A DNA stretch of 64,000 nt from Yamagishiella unicocca (lineage: Eukaryota; Chlorophyta; Chlorophyceae; Chlamydomonadales; Volvocaceae), in contig BDSL01000039.1 of NCBI GenBank assembly GCA_003116995.1, positions 794,769-858,768 of the forward strand. Reading direction: 5' to 3'. This document shows positions 43,676 through 59,348 of this stretch, in pieces. Below the pieces are notes generated by a model. The model was not told the DNA's origin and searched no databases. It saw only the letters and a list, made by a program, of their open reading frames with translations. A program made the translations under genes and the position numbers. How positions within the stretch are numbered: position 1 is the stretch's first letter; each line of letters starts with the position of its first letter.

Positions 43676-44952
43676 ATGGATGGCATCATATGGGGAGTTT
43701 CTCCGGTCTGCTCACCCAATGGCACCCGCAAGCGCAGTCGCGAGTGCGGACATAATAGCTCGGCGGAAGCGGAACGGCTGCCCCAGGACTCCAGCGCCAG
43801 CGCACCATGCAGCAGCGGCGGAGCAGTTCTTGGAAATGATCACAACGCGCCATGCCCAAGCCCACCGGCGGTCGCGTCGCGCCAGGCGATATCCGGTCAG
43901 CTACCTCACGCCCTCATGTCAACTTCGCGGCAAGCACCGTGCCTTCCCAAACATGGCGGGTTGAGCGCAGCGCTTGCAGATTGCAACGCAGCTCATAATC
44001 GAATCGAGTCAGTATGGGCCCTGGACGCTGAGGCGGCTCTCGCCCTGTACCGTTGTGGTCGCCGCGAGCTGATGAGCCAGCTCAGTAAGGGCGAGCTTGT
44101 GGCTCTTGGCAAGGAGCTCAATGCACATGAACTCCTGGTTAAGAAGCAATTGCACAGCCACCGAGCTCGTTTCGTTTCGCGCCTTGTCCCCAGCACGCAG
44201 CAGCCAGTCATGGCGAAATGCGGTGAAGCACTCGGCGACGAGCTGCAGTCACCCGAGGTAAGTTGGGTGCTTTGTGCTGCTATCTTTGAAAAAACGCGCA
44301 TATGTATCCGGACTGCCATGCAACACACGCCGATCCGCACATAGTCCCTTGAGGACACAAGAGTGCGGTCATGGAACCATCACCATTCACCAACCAAATG
44401 TAGCCAGCGCACCAACACCCCCCTCCCTCTTGCTGCCCTCGTATCCTCACTCCGCACATCCGCCTCATGTGCTGCGCTGCCGTGCTCATGTGCATCATGT
44501 GCTGCGCTGCACGCCGTGTCCCACATATTCTAAAACGTCCCCGAACCTGGATTCTTGGATTATCTTTTAACCCCATCCTGACCGCATCCATCCCCGGTGG
44601 CCCCTCGCTCGTCCCTCCGCCGGCAGCCCTCCTACGCCCCGCCACCGCGGACCTCGACATCTGCCCCCCTTGCATCCCCATCGCCGCGTACTTGGGCGAC
44701 GGGTGGCGCCGATCCCCCGGCGACCACGCCTACGGCAAAGCCTGCGACTAGAGCCCCGCCGAACACAACACCGCCACAAGACGGCCTGCACTACGCAGAC
44801 ATGCCGCCGCCCAGTCGCCCGCCGCCGATGTTAATGCTGCTGCAGCAGCCATCATCACCGCAGCGGCAGCATCAACGGCAGCAGCAGCACTGGAACCTTC
44901 AGCTTCGGATCGCGATGGCACCCATGCAACCAGCTGTAGCCCCCAACCTGAG

Positions 44953-44987
<35 letters not shown>

Positions 44988-45224
44988 GCTCTGCCGCCGG
45001 TTCCGCCGTCCTATCCCCTCGCGAATGGGCTTTCTCCCCTCCCGGTCCGCGTGCCACCGTCGCCACCGCCGCTGCCGCGGCAACCCAGCAATGCACTTTG
45101 GTCATCTGGCCTCGCCAGTACCACCAGCAGCACCAGTGCCACCGGCGGCAGCAACAGCAACACATCTAGCGCCGGCGGCGGCAGCTTTAGCACCGGCGGG
45201 GACAACATTATCAGAACCAACAGG
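43676..45224 (+). CDS. Uncharacterised low-complexity protein gene, first exon clear
   Basis: The first exon 43676-44257 encodes 194 residues and ends at a strong donor (GAG|GTAAGT). Its second half looks helical and structured: SVWALDAEAALALYRCGRRE and LSKGELVALGKELNAHELLV. I recognise no domain; it could be a DNA- or protein-binding helix bundle. Further coding-like sequence follows after the acceptor at 44626, but there all three frames are open or biased in turn. One has LDICPPCIPIAAYLGDGWRR and ends in TAG at 44749-44751. Another is Pro-rich then TTSSTSATGGSNSNTSSAGG, up to a possible donor at 45225. Exon structure beyond 44257 is unresolved. A frameshifted pseudogene is possible. Confidence 0.42.
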
Positions 45225-46166
45225 GTACGAAATGGTTTACTGTAGTGGCATTGATACTCGTGCGAGCATGTATAGGTGCGCCCGGGCGGCTGTCCGGGAT
45301 GTTGTTGACGTACAAACGGCATATCCTCCAGGGGGAGGCCCTCCACCCACACAGCCCTGCCCGCCGCCCATACCCAACCGCGCATTCCACGCCGCATCCT
45401 CTTCCCCCCCCGCTCACGGTTTTCCTACCCACGGGTTTTCTTTTCATACCCCCCCTCCCTCAGGTCTTCCTCGAAACCCCTCAGGTTTGTAGACCCGAGA
45501 AGTAACCGCCCCCCGCCGCCTCCCCGGAGCGTGTGGCAACCCAGGTCGCTGCCACGTTGCCGCCGACCTCCTGTAACGGCGCCGACGCCTGCGGCGCTCC
45601 AGTGGCCGCGGCAGAGGCAAGCCGGCGCTGTGCCCCCGGCCGCTGCCGCCGCCATCGCCGTTGCCGCCATCGCCGCTGCCGCCATCCCCCGCTGCCGCCA
45701 TCCCCGCTGCCGCCATCCCCCGCTGACGCCGCCAACGCCAACGCCACGCACAGTGGCAGCCCACAACCCCATCTGCACAGTGGCAGGGGCCCCGGCGCCG
45801 CCTCCGAGGCGGACTAGGGCGCTTGGGCCGTGGACATCGCTCGCTCGGCGGAAGGATGGTCCCCTCACAGTAACAGCGGGGGCTAGTTCACAGCAGCAGC
45901 AGCGATGGCTAGTTCTTCACGGCAGCAGTAGCGGTTCTACTCTGCTCTAAGAATGGAGACATCCTTGAGGAGAGCAGCATCAGCAGGTGGCGCCTGCTGG
46001 CAGTTGGTTCTTATCGTAGCCCTCTTAAGGGCCTTGATGTCCTCGAGATGGGGCAGGAAGGAGGCGCATGGCACACATGGAGACACACCGTGAGGCAGCT
46101 GCGGAATCAGCGCGCCGTCGCCTGCTTATGGGATGCTGTGGGAGTATGGCAGCTGTTGCTGCTGCT

Positions 46167-46170
<4 letters not shown>

Positions 46171-46255
<85 letters not shown>
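46171..46255. repeat. (CTG)28 trinucleotide tract
   Basis: Uninterrupted CTG/CAG repeat of about 85 bases. On the plus strand it reads Leu, Cys or Ala; on the minus strand Ser, Gln or Ala. It is not clearly inside an exon. Confidence 0.97.
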
Positions 46256-46392
46256 AGCTGCTTGCTGCTGTTGGCTCCGACACACACCCAAGGCGGCTGT
46301 GGTGGTTGCGCTTCCAGTGGCTGAGGTCGTAAAAGCTATGTAGTAGCATTAAAGCGTGCATCACGCTTACTTGGTCGATACTTGTCGGTCAT

Positions 46393-46436
46393 GGTGGCGG
46401 CGGTGGTGATGGTGGTGGTGGTGGTGGTGGTGGTGA
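46393..46436. repeat. GGT/GGC trinucleotide tract
   Basis: (GGTGGT)n with GGC and GAT interruptions, close to the CTG tract. Confidence 0.85.
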
Positions 46437-46439
46437 TTG

Positions 46440-48700
46440 AGCTCGTACGGAGGTTCTTGTGCATCCGCTTTCGGCACAGGCGCCTCAAATCAGGGCGAGG
46501 AGTAGCATTTCGTCGTACATGTCGGCATCCCACGCGCGATAATAATGTTCGTGCCACCTGCACGGCCACATGCTATTTTGAGGCCCACAGGCCGAAGGGC
46601 AACCCAAGTTGCTCTAGGCAAGCCACCAGCCTATCTACAAATACGCGCGGGCGTAGCTAGTGAGACACGTAATGCCGTATAGAAAGCCAGAATGGCGGTT
46701 TCATGGCGTTCGGCGACGACTGACCGGCTGTGCGAGCATGGTGCAGCGGTGTTGGGCGGCGGGGCGGGGTAGTGCATGATTAGGACTAGCTGCCTGCTGG
46801 GAGCTCGGTTTCGGAGCACCTTCGTGTTCGGTTTCGGAGCGCCTTCGTCGTGATGCTGAATCTGGCGCTTTCTGTTGGGCCCCAGGGTGTTTGTGCAGGT
46901 GACGGATCCGGGCGGGGTAGGTGGTAGTTGGGGCTCATGATAGGAAGACTGCCGCGCGCGTCCGGCCGTCCAGGTCAGCCGAACCATCCCTTGCTCGCCC
47001 GGCCTTGCACCTGCCAGTGCCGGCAACGTGCGTGCGTGGTAGGGGATCGCCGGAGTGCGGTTGTGGGCTATGATAGATAGGAGGCATGTGGCAGCTAGGG
47101 TAGTGTTGTTAAACGAGCCAAATTAGTTTAGATTTTTTTGCCTGAGCTGGGGCCTTTCCTATTTATCGGTACGCAGGCCATTAGGCGCTGCGCATCTTCG
47201 CGCACGGTAGGCGCTAACGCATATACCTGTATGTCAGGTAGATACATATCATGGCTACCTAGCGGTTCGTGATGCGGCTGCGCCTGTGTGACGTGCCGTG
47301 CCGTTCACGTAACCAGCAAGTAAGATGCTATTTCGTGCATTTGTGTTCGTCGCTTGCGCCGAAAGATGCGTTAGCTAGCGCTGCCGCCGCCCTACCGTTA
47401 TACTGGGTCTGGAAGGGTCTGGAAGGGTCTGGAAGGGTCTGGGGCAGCGAGAGCGAGCCGTCTGTTAGTCCAGGTTAGTCCCACGTCTGGAGAGTCGCAG
47501 GAGACACGTGCTTTACCAGTTTTACCAGCAGATGACGTGATCGTGATCGTGATCGTTATGGTCGTCATGTGCCAATGCTAGGGTGATGCTCGTTAGGAAG
47601 AAAACCGCGGGGTGCTAATCGTATCAGATCGTATCGTATCTTGCCACGCGCCGTACGTTTTAGTAATCGTAAAATCCAGGTCCACGTGCGGTGGACGATC
47701 CGCCGTACACCTGGCGCACCCAAGGGCCCGCATGTTGGGGCAATTGAACTGGACTGGGTGTAGTGAAGAGACGACGACTCAGCACCGGTGGTGCATGCGG
47801 AGGACTGGGGGGGGGAGATGGTGGGCAGAGGACTGGACACTCCAGAGGTTACAATCATAGAACCGGTAACCTCCAGGGGTGGGTGGTCGTACACGGAGGG
47901 GGAAAACCCTCCACAACGCGGCTGTCGATGCTGTATCTGTCGTCGCTGTCTGTAACACGACCGGGCGCAGACCCTGCATTGTCCCGGCCCGCCAGCCGCC
48001 CGCCTTGCACCTACCGCCATACGACGATCATGCAGGTACACGCAACCAGCTTGGCCGCAGCCAGTAGCAGCACGTACAGCAGCGACTTCCCTTTCTAATA
48101 CTAGCCTTGTGTGTTTCAGGAAAGGAAGCCGCGAATGTGCAGATCGCGCTGCATACTAACATATGCAGCTAGCTACCACTATCCTACTCGCTTCCAGCCA
48201 GCTATCTCCATGCGACCCTAACGACGGAAAACCTCGGGTCAAGCTCCCCCTCCTCTTCCTCCTCCTCTGCCTCCTCCCCATCTATATGCCCTCACCCAGC
48301 AGCTGTCCCTGTTGCCCCCAGCCCCCAAGTGCCGTTCAGATCTGTTCCAGTTCATTCTCTTATTCTCTTCGGTCCCGTTCGAGACGCCAAAAGAAGAGCC
48401 ATTCGAGTTATGGAATGTGCTTCATCAGTCTCTTCAGTCTCTTCACCAGGATTTGCTTCTTCAGTCTCTTCACCATAAAGCGGCAGCCTGGCCGTCCCGG
48501 GGCGACCGCAACGGTGGTGCCCCGGCTGACGTGTGGCAGGTGTTCGACCCCTGTGTATGATCACCCGGCCCTGGGGCGCGAAGTGGCGAGCGCGTGTGAG
48601 GAGGGCGCCGCCGTCCGACGGAAGGCAGACTGATAGTAACTGTTACAGTGGTCCCGAGATAGACCGTAGGGTAGAGCCATCGGGCACATCGCTGGCGGAA
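46440..48700. other. No supported gene; short repeats only
   Basis: Contains GGGTCTGGAAG repeated about three times (47405-47441) and GTGATCGTGATC repeats (47537-47555). No frame shows coding bias over more than about 60 codons, and no splice chain could be built. Confidence 0.4.
48643..48647 (-). terminator. Candidate TGTAA poly(A) signal for the monooxygenase
   Basis: TTACA on the plus strand lies about 365 bases beyond the stop. A second TGTAA overlaps the stop codon itself (TTG TAA, at 49010-49014), where it could hardly serve as the normal signal. Confidence 0.35.
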
Positions 48701-48701
48701 G

Positions 48702-48938
48702 GTGCTGCAGTCCGGACTGGGGCGCGAGAGCCCTTCAACTTCGTCGCTGCTTGCCGCTACTGCTATTTCTGCTACTACAACTGCTGCCGCTGCTGCTACT
48801 GGCCCTGCTGCTGCCGCTGCCCCCGCCGCTGCTACTGTCCCCGCTGCTGCCGCTGCCCTGCTGCCCCCCGTCATCACGGCGGTCGCCAATAACCAGCAGC
48901 CGCCACTGCCGCCGCCGCCGCCGCTGTCCTCCGCCTAA
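48702..48938 (+). CDS. Possible terminal exon of an Ala/Pro-rich protein
   Basis: After a possible acceptor (GCTGCAG, ending about 48707), a frame encodes Ser/Thr then long Ala runs, PPVITAVANNQQPPLPPPPP and a stop at 48936-48938. Such tails are typical of volvocine proteins. It may be the 3' end of the gene beginning at 43676, but no chain of exons connects them. It would converge on the monooxygenase gene with only about 40 bases between. Confidence 0.28.
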   Translation: MLQSGLGRESPSTSSLLAATAISATTTAAAAATGPAAAAAPAAATVPAAAAALLPPVITAVANNQQPPLPPPPPLSSA

Positions 48939-48979
48939 GCCTCTCCCTTCCCCCCTGGCCCCGACCCCGCTCGGTCAAG

Positions 48980-49039
48980 TTAAAATGTCCCCACGTCGAA
49001 CTCAGTCCATTACAACGTCCCCACATCAAACTCCGTGTG
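48980..49039 (-). repeat. 30-bp duplication of the monooxygenase C-terminal codons and stop
   Basis: Read on the minus strand, the last ten codons ([13 protein letters not shown], 49010-49039) are followed in frame by a second set, WTEFDVGTF-stop (48980-49009). Four of the differing codons change only the third base without changing the residue. Confidence 0.9.
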
Positions 49040-52000
49040 ATCTAGGAAGTGTCCCGGCTGGAAGGCAGCGCGCACGAAGGTGTTCCTCGCCAGGCACACC
49101 GGCGGCAGCGGGATCTGCAGCGCCGCCCCCATCAGGTTGGCGCGCACCGTCAGCGGCAGGCACCGAGCCGACCGGTCGGACTCGTACGAGCGCAGACAAG
49201 ACGCCACGTCAGCAGCGGCGGGCGGGCGGGCGCCTGCGCGGCGGGTCGGTGGGTCGGTGGGTCGGCAGGTGCGGCGGTGACCTTTCCGGCGCGGCGGTAA
49301 GAGGCGGGCGGACGGCTCCGGACATGGCGGCTGCACAGCACCGTGCGTATCGCCGTCCCTGGAGTTATCCGTGTTGGACCGGGCAACCGGGAGCAGTGGA
49401 ACCAAATCACGAGATCCTAACCCCCCCGGAGCAGTGGAACCAGTTCACGAGATCCTGACCCACCGGGAGCAGTGGAACCAAACCATGAGGTCCTGGCCCA
49501 CACGCCAAGTGCCACCCCCCGAGCCCCGTCTCCCCCGCCGTTCCCCCCCCCAACCCCCATAACAACCCCCTCCCGCTGTCCTCTGCCCCACCCACCCACC
49601 TGATGATCGTGCCAGCGCCCCCAGCTTCCGACCCAGCACCACCGCGTCCTCCAGTGCCGTACATGCGCCCTGGCCCAGGTTGGGGGTCATGGGGTGCGCC
49701 GCGTCGCCTGCCAGAGTCACCGCGCCCTGACCGAAGGTGCCGCGTGTCCAGCTGCGTGTGTGTATGTGTGTATGTGTGGGGCGGGGGGGGGAGGGGGTTT
49801 TAGGATACTCCGCGAAGGTGCGGGGTAGGGGTTGGGAGGAAACCCGTAGGCCGTGTCCGGTATGGTGCGCGAATGGTATGGGTATGGGCCTTGAAAACCC
49901 CAACTCCCCCCCCCTTCCCGCCCGTCCCCCATCCCTCCTGGGCGCCTGCCCGACCCGCCGCACCCCCCCCGCCCATTCCCTCCCCGCGTCCGTGTTTCTC
50001 CCCTCCCCCGAAGTGCCAACCCAAGGGTCGCCTCTCAGCCCCCCAGACGCACCGGTCCGATATGCGGCTCCAGGAGATGTCCTCCGGTCGGGTCAGTGAG
50101 ATGACCTCCTCCATCGCCCAGGACCAGCCGCGGACTGAGTCCAGGGCGCCGCGCTGCCGGGCAGCGGGGGAGGCAGGCGCCGCGGCGGCTGCTGCGGGGC
50201 GGGGACCGGGGGGAGGTGCAAGGAGGGGTTGGCAACTTGGCAGGAAGACCCGGCCACACGACATGGGAAAGACGTGGGTTACACAAAAGATGTGCAAGGT
50301 GAGGTTTGCAGAAAATAAAGTGCAAGGTGAGGTTTCGAGGCAAGACCCCTGGATGCACAGAAAAACCGTTTAGGACAGACGTTCAGTGCAAGGTGGGGGG
50401 GGGGAGGCAGGTGAGTGGCGATAGTAAGGGCTACACGCGAGGCACCATCCGTTAAAGCCGGGCTGGGCCGCTTTCGTTCAGAGGACTTCGGATGGAGGAG
50501 GGCGAGGAGGCCCGGCCCGGGTTAGGCGCAGGGGCGCCTCCCTTTCCTGTGCGGCCCGCCCGCCCGCCCGGCGTCCCAGCATCGCCGTACAGTATCATTA
50601 CACCGTCGTGTACGACGGGGTCACCTGTCGTACCTTGCTCTTCCGCGTTGAAGCATGTGTACCAGTAGAAGGTGTCGGGGGTGAGCGGGTAGATCCCAGC
50701 TCGCGCGCCCTCGCCCCAGATCTGCCGTATCACGTTTAGCGGCAGGCCGCCGGGCCCAGATTCGGATCTGGATCCGGGGGGGGATCCAGCGCCCGCCGGG
50801 ATCTCAACCACGCCGCGGTAGCCGCAGTATCCCGCGTACCTGGTTACAGTAGCCCCAGGGGAGTAGGGGGGGGCGAGTCGAGTTTGGCGAAAGGGGGGGG
50901 AGGTTTTGAGGAAGCCACGTGGATGCGAGACAAACCGTTTAGGACAGACGTTTTAGATGCATGCTGCTGGAGAGCTTGGGTGAGGAGAAGACGGAGGTCG
51001 TATGTGGGGGGGGGAGGAGGGTGTCGCGCGGGATTCGCGCTTATCGTTAGGTCCTGCGCCGCCGAGCTGATATGACCCCTGGGAGCGGCGTAAGCCATCG
51101 CGGATCGCGAGGACGGCAGCTCCACGTGGATGCTGAGTTGCTGACAGAGTCCCGGCTGTGCTGCCAGCTGGCGGACTGGACACCTGCAAAACCCTAAAAT
51201 CCTAAAACCCTAAACCCTGGCAACCAAGCCCGGAAAGCCCTGACGCTGAAGCTGCCCGCCTCCCGCTGGCCCCTCCCTGTAACCCCACACCACTTCTTGG
51301 CCCTTGGCCGCGCCCACCGCCCCCCACCACCCAAATCCCAGGAGTGGCCTTGGGGCCGCATCAAAAGCATGTCCCACCTTGGGGCCGCATCAAAAGCATG
51401 TCCCACCCTCTCCTCCATCTAGTGCCCTCCGTACTTGTGCTCTTCTATCGGTTCCCCTTCGCCCCCCCGAGTGCCCCTGACGACCCCACCTCGGGGGGGG
51501 CAGCTGCAGGTGCCGAGCCACAACGCTGCCGACGCCGTCCGACCCGACCAGCACGCTGCCGTACACCGTACGACCATCGCTCAGCCGCACGCCCACGCCG
51601 CCGCCTCCGCTGCCGCCGCCGGCCGCCGGAAGCACCTCCTGAACCGCCGCGCCGAACGACACGACCTGCTCCCTGTCCGGCAAGCTGTCGTACAGTGCCT
51701 GCAGCACACGTGCCGTACTTGGTGAGCGCGCGACGCATAAGGGGAAGCTAAGCGACACGATGAGGGGAAGCTAAGCGACACGATGAGGGCAAACGAGGGG
51801 AGGGTGCAGGTGGTGGGAGAAGAGCTGTGTGGTCACGCGCCCGCAACCCGCGCCCGCAACCCCGGGTGTTTCCACGCCACTCCACACCTCCTGGCCGCCT
51901 CCCTGCACCCTTGCCTTTTCGCATGTCAGCCCCCGCCCTCCCAGAAACCATATATTACGTTTTCAGTGCCGACCCAAGGGCTTCCTCCCATGCCCCCAAG

Positions 52001-53477
52001 ACACCATGCCACACGGCAGGTGCTCTGCCCACCAGCCGCCGCCTCCAACTATGGTCTTCCCGCTCGTCCCATTCCAAACTAACGTCTTCCCGCTCATCCC
52101 GCCCCAAATTAACGTCTTCCCGCTCATCCCGCCTCCAATTAACGACTGTCACCGCTCATCCCGCCTCCAATTAACGACTGTCACCGCTCATGTTGCCAGC
52201 CTCGCAATGCGCACCTGCAGCAGCGTATCCCGCTTCAAGCCCCGGACCTCCAACCCCTCCGGTCCCACGTCGCACTCGGACAGGTCGAAGCCGCGCAGGA
52301 GGTCCCCGCGGGACGAGCACAGCTCCACCCTGGGACGAGCGACGGTTGGCGGTTGGGAACGGTTGATGCGAGTGAGATCTGTCAGCGTCACTTGCGCCCG
52401 ATGGCGCAGTTCGAGGTGTGTGGCAGGGCACGGCGACCCCTGGGTCGGTACGGAATAATCAAAGGTAACTCATGATCAAGCCTCCTCCCTCCAACCACAC
52501 CTTCTAATCTCCCCGTCCCCCCCATCTTCCTACCTCGTCTATCTACCCCCGAACGCACCCCGCTACGATAGCGACCCCACACCCCACACCCGGTTCGACC
52601 ACCAGCTTCCCACCTCACCTTTGTCGGTTACCGGTAACGAGTTTGCTACCTATCCCCCCCCTGGACCGCAATGAAAACCCACCACACCCAACCCAGGTTT
52701 GGCTTTATCCTGGGAGGCCCACGGGGCCTGGGTTACGAACCACGCACCTGCTGAGCAGCAAGTGGTCCGCCCGCAGAGCCCCCGCCACCCCCAGCGCGTC
52801 CATCGCCCGCCAGGCGTTAGACCACAGCGACAGAGCTGCGCCGCCCTGGCGGAGGCGAGGGCCGGACTCGAAGACGCGCACAGGCAGCCCCACCTGCGGT
52901 TTCCGTTGCGGTTGCGGTTTCCGTTGCGGTTTTCGTAACGGTGGAGTGCGTTGAAGGAGGTCGTCATTGCGGGGGCCTGGCAAAGCAGTTGGCCGAGCAC
53001 GTAAGAGCTGCCGCGCCGTCCCTACTTGCAGCTACAGGTTGAGGGTGAAGAGCTAGGCCCCCCCCCACTGCCCCACGGGTTTCCCTCGAACCCCACTGCC
53101 CCACCTCCACACCGACCTCGCTGACCTCCCCACACGCACCCGCTGGCCCCCGCCGCTTCCGTTATCCCACATGATCACGTCGCTGCCTCGCCTCCCAGCT
53201 AGTCCCCCGCCCCCGGGACTACGTTTCAGTGCCGTCCTACGGGTTTCGCGTCTCGTCCCACCTTACTCAGCGCCAAGGCTGTCGCAAGGCCTGCGATGCC
53301 CGCGCCCGAGATCAGGATGGGCTCTTCCCATGAGACGCGACCAGGAGACGAAGGGGCTAAAGCTGCTGTTGCTGTAGCAGCGAAACGGGCCTGGCGCGCG
53401 CGGCAAGGCAAGGCCACGAATACTCGCGTGTGGTTCAGCGTGTCGCCATTAGCGCGTGTGCACCTGTTGGACCGCAT
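49010..53477 (-). CDS. FAD-dependent monooxygenase (plant MO1/CTF2A-like), 8 exons, 469 aa
   Basis: Exons, 5' to 3' on the minus strand: 53262-53477, 52748-52893, 52215-52329, 51490-51698, 50634-50839, 50053-50194, 49600-49751, 49010-49233. Together they are 1410 bases in consistent phase. The three flavoprotein hydroxylase signatures are present. [15 protein letters not shown] (58-72) is the Rossmann nucleotide site, ending at an acidic residue in VRVFE. The DG motif is [10 protein letters not shown] (~211-220). [14 protein letters not shown] (~360-373) binds the flavin ribityl chain. Also typical are [32 protein letters not shown] and [20 protein letters not shown]. The substrate is unknown. 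The first ~45 residues are Arg/Ala/Ser/Thr-rich with few acids, so chloroplast targeting is likely. It is divergent from the MAP2 gene. Confidence 0.93.
50328..50385 (+). mobile_element. Dispersed intronic repeat, copy g (antisense to the monooxygenase)
   Basis: TTTCGAGGCAAGACCCCTGG, then AAAAACCGTTTAGGACAGACG. It is in intron 5 of the monooxygenase, with its left end toward the intron's 3' splice site, about 135 bases away. Confidence 0.7.
50906..50995 (+). mobile_element. Dispersed intronic repeat, copy h (antisense to the monooxygenase)
   Basis: TTTTGAGGAAGCCACGTGGA, then CAAACCGTTTAGGACAGACG and GATGCATGCTG. Its left end lies about 69 bases from the 3' splice site of monooxygenase intron 4. 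Confidence 0.75.
51190..51218. repeat. Interstitial telomere-like repeats
   Basis: AAACCCTAAAATCCTAAAAC followed by CCTAAACCC gives three to four units of CCCTAAAA with one change, matching the Chlamydomonas-type telomere repeat TTTTAGGG (with TTTAGGG at one end). It lies inside intron 4 of the monooxygenase gene. Confidence 0.75.
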
Positions 53478-57442
<3,965 letters not shown>

Positions 57443-59348
57443 GACAGACTCCGGCGCGGTATGGCAAGAGCAACACCACCCGCCTCTGTAGCTCCAGCAG
57501 CTGACCACGGAGTGGCCCTGGCAGCACAGGCGGCCGCAAGGCGAGCTGCCAGGTCGGGCGGGCAGTGGGGCCGGTGGGTGCCCCCTGACGAGTGGAGCAG
57601 GCCGCCCGGGGGCCGGCGGAGGCGGACTGCAGAAGTTCGTCGCCAGTGTTCACGCCGTGCTGCGACTGCTGCAGGTGTGGTCTCTATTGCTCAACGCGGC
57701 CAATGTCGCAACGTTATGCGGTATGTTGGCTGCGGTTGTGTTGTTTGAAGAGGCGACCTTGTTTTGCCGTTGCTAACGAAATCCTGAGTGGGCCAGCTGA
57801 TGGGGTTTGACTGGCTGGTTGGACGGCCCTCGTGCCTTGCTAGTCAGCTGGCTGGCTGGGCGGCTGGAAGCGGGCGTTATGGGAGCGGCGGCCAAGCGTT
57901 GCAGCTTGGCAGTGGGTGTGCCGCTTTGCGTGTTTGAGCAAGGCTGCGTTTCTTATGTTGCTAGGTGTTGCGAAGGGAAACACCGGGTCGCAGTGTGAGG
58001 CTGTGTGTATGTGCGTGCGGTTGCGTGGTTGTGTGTGGCACGGGTAAGTGGCAGCCAGGGAGTCCCACTGTGGCACGCGAGGGAGGTGGCATAAAGAGGG
58101 AGGGGGAGGGGGAAGGTGCCCACGCGGGAGGTGTGCGGCCGCTTTGCTGGTACTGCACCTGTACGGGTGCCTGTACGGGTGCCCTCACGTGCCGGTTGCA
58201 GTTGCGGCACTCGCTTCGCGTCATGGTTGCTCTCCTGTGTGGTCAGCTGTACATCGGTCGCCAGGCCGTAGTGGCAACCCAGAACAGTCCGGGAGGTGTG
58301 CAGCCGTGTAGGGGTTTGGAGGGCGGGCGCTTGGGGGGCTGCGTGCTGCACGGTGCAGCAGCATGCACACGGTAAATTGCCGGGTACCGGTATGCGGTAA
58401 AACATCGCTGTGTCGTCACCAATCAAGGGAGACGTATGATTGTGCGAGAGCATTTGTGGATGTGCGTGTGAGAGGGTGTATGGCGGGTGGGACACCTAAG
58501 GCCTGTCGCGGAGTGGAATGAACGCGCTTTGCAAGGGGGGGGCCTGAAGGTTTGGAGTTGGGATTGTCGTTCGCAGCTGGTTGGCGTCACGGACTTCTTT
58601 GGGCCGTGCAACCAGCGATGCGTACCACACCCGCTTCACGTTTCATGTTGCAGTCCGGTGTTCGCAGTGCGGATCGGTCCAGGGGCTCTGTAGGTGCAAG
58701 GTTGCGAGTACATTCAGTTGGTCCGTTTTAGTTTACTAGTGTAAACGATAATGGCACGCTTTTTCGCTGGAAGCACGACCTCAAGCCTTAATTGGAGGAA
58801 GCTGTCGACCTGTCGTGCACATCGAGGTCCGGGCCCATGGGGCACCTCCCAGTTGAACGCCTTCCCTCGATGCTTTGACGCTTGGCCCCCGGTGTGGTTC
58901 CTGTATGCACCTTTAACATTTAGAATTATCATGATCTGTCAGTAATCTGTCGTGTCGTGGCATGTCGACCGTCAACGACTTCGTTGACAGTGTCGAACCT
59001 TCGTTCCCACACGTTTCCACGCGCAGTCCGTTCGAACCGCGGGCAGGATGAAATGTTAACAGCATTGAATAATTCCAGTTCATATGTTTTTCGGTACCCT
59101 GCAAACGGTATCGGGGAGGCTCAGATTCTTGCACAACCCTCGCGCACGACTAGCTTGCATGGCTAGCCCATATGCATAACTGATTCGCCACGAAATTGGT
59201 CACACCTGATGTTTGCATAATAGTACCATCTTGTTCATGCAACACACCGCACCTGCACTACCTCGCCTTTGTGCCAATCGCAGTCAGGAAACTGGCAGAC
59301 GGACAGATGAACATCTGAAGGGGCATAACCACTTGCTGCATTTAAACC
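57443..59348. other. MAP2 3' UTR and upstream region of the PFKFB gene
   Basis: No coding frame is supported. TGTAA at 58740-58744 is a candidate poly(A) signal for MAP2, implying a 3' UTR of about 1.35 kb. The rest up to 59348 should include the promoter and 5' UTR of the next gene; no clear TATA box was seen. Confidence 0.45.

Noticed and set aside
51050..51190. Possible extra monooxygenase exon (frame with [15 protein letters not shown])
   Set aside because: Exons 51490-51698 and 50634-50839 join in phase and give the family's normal [10 protein letters not shown] continuation; adding this segment would break it.
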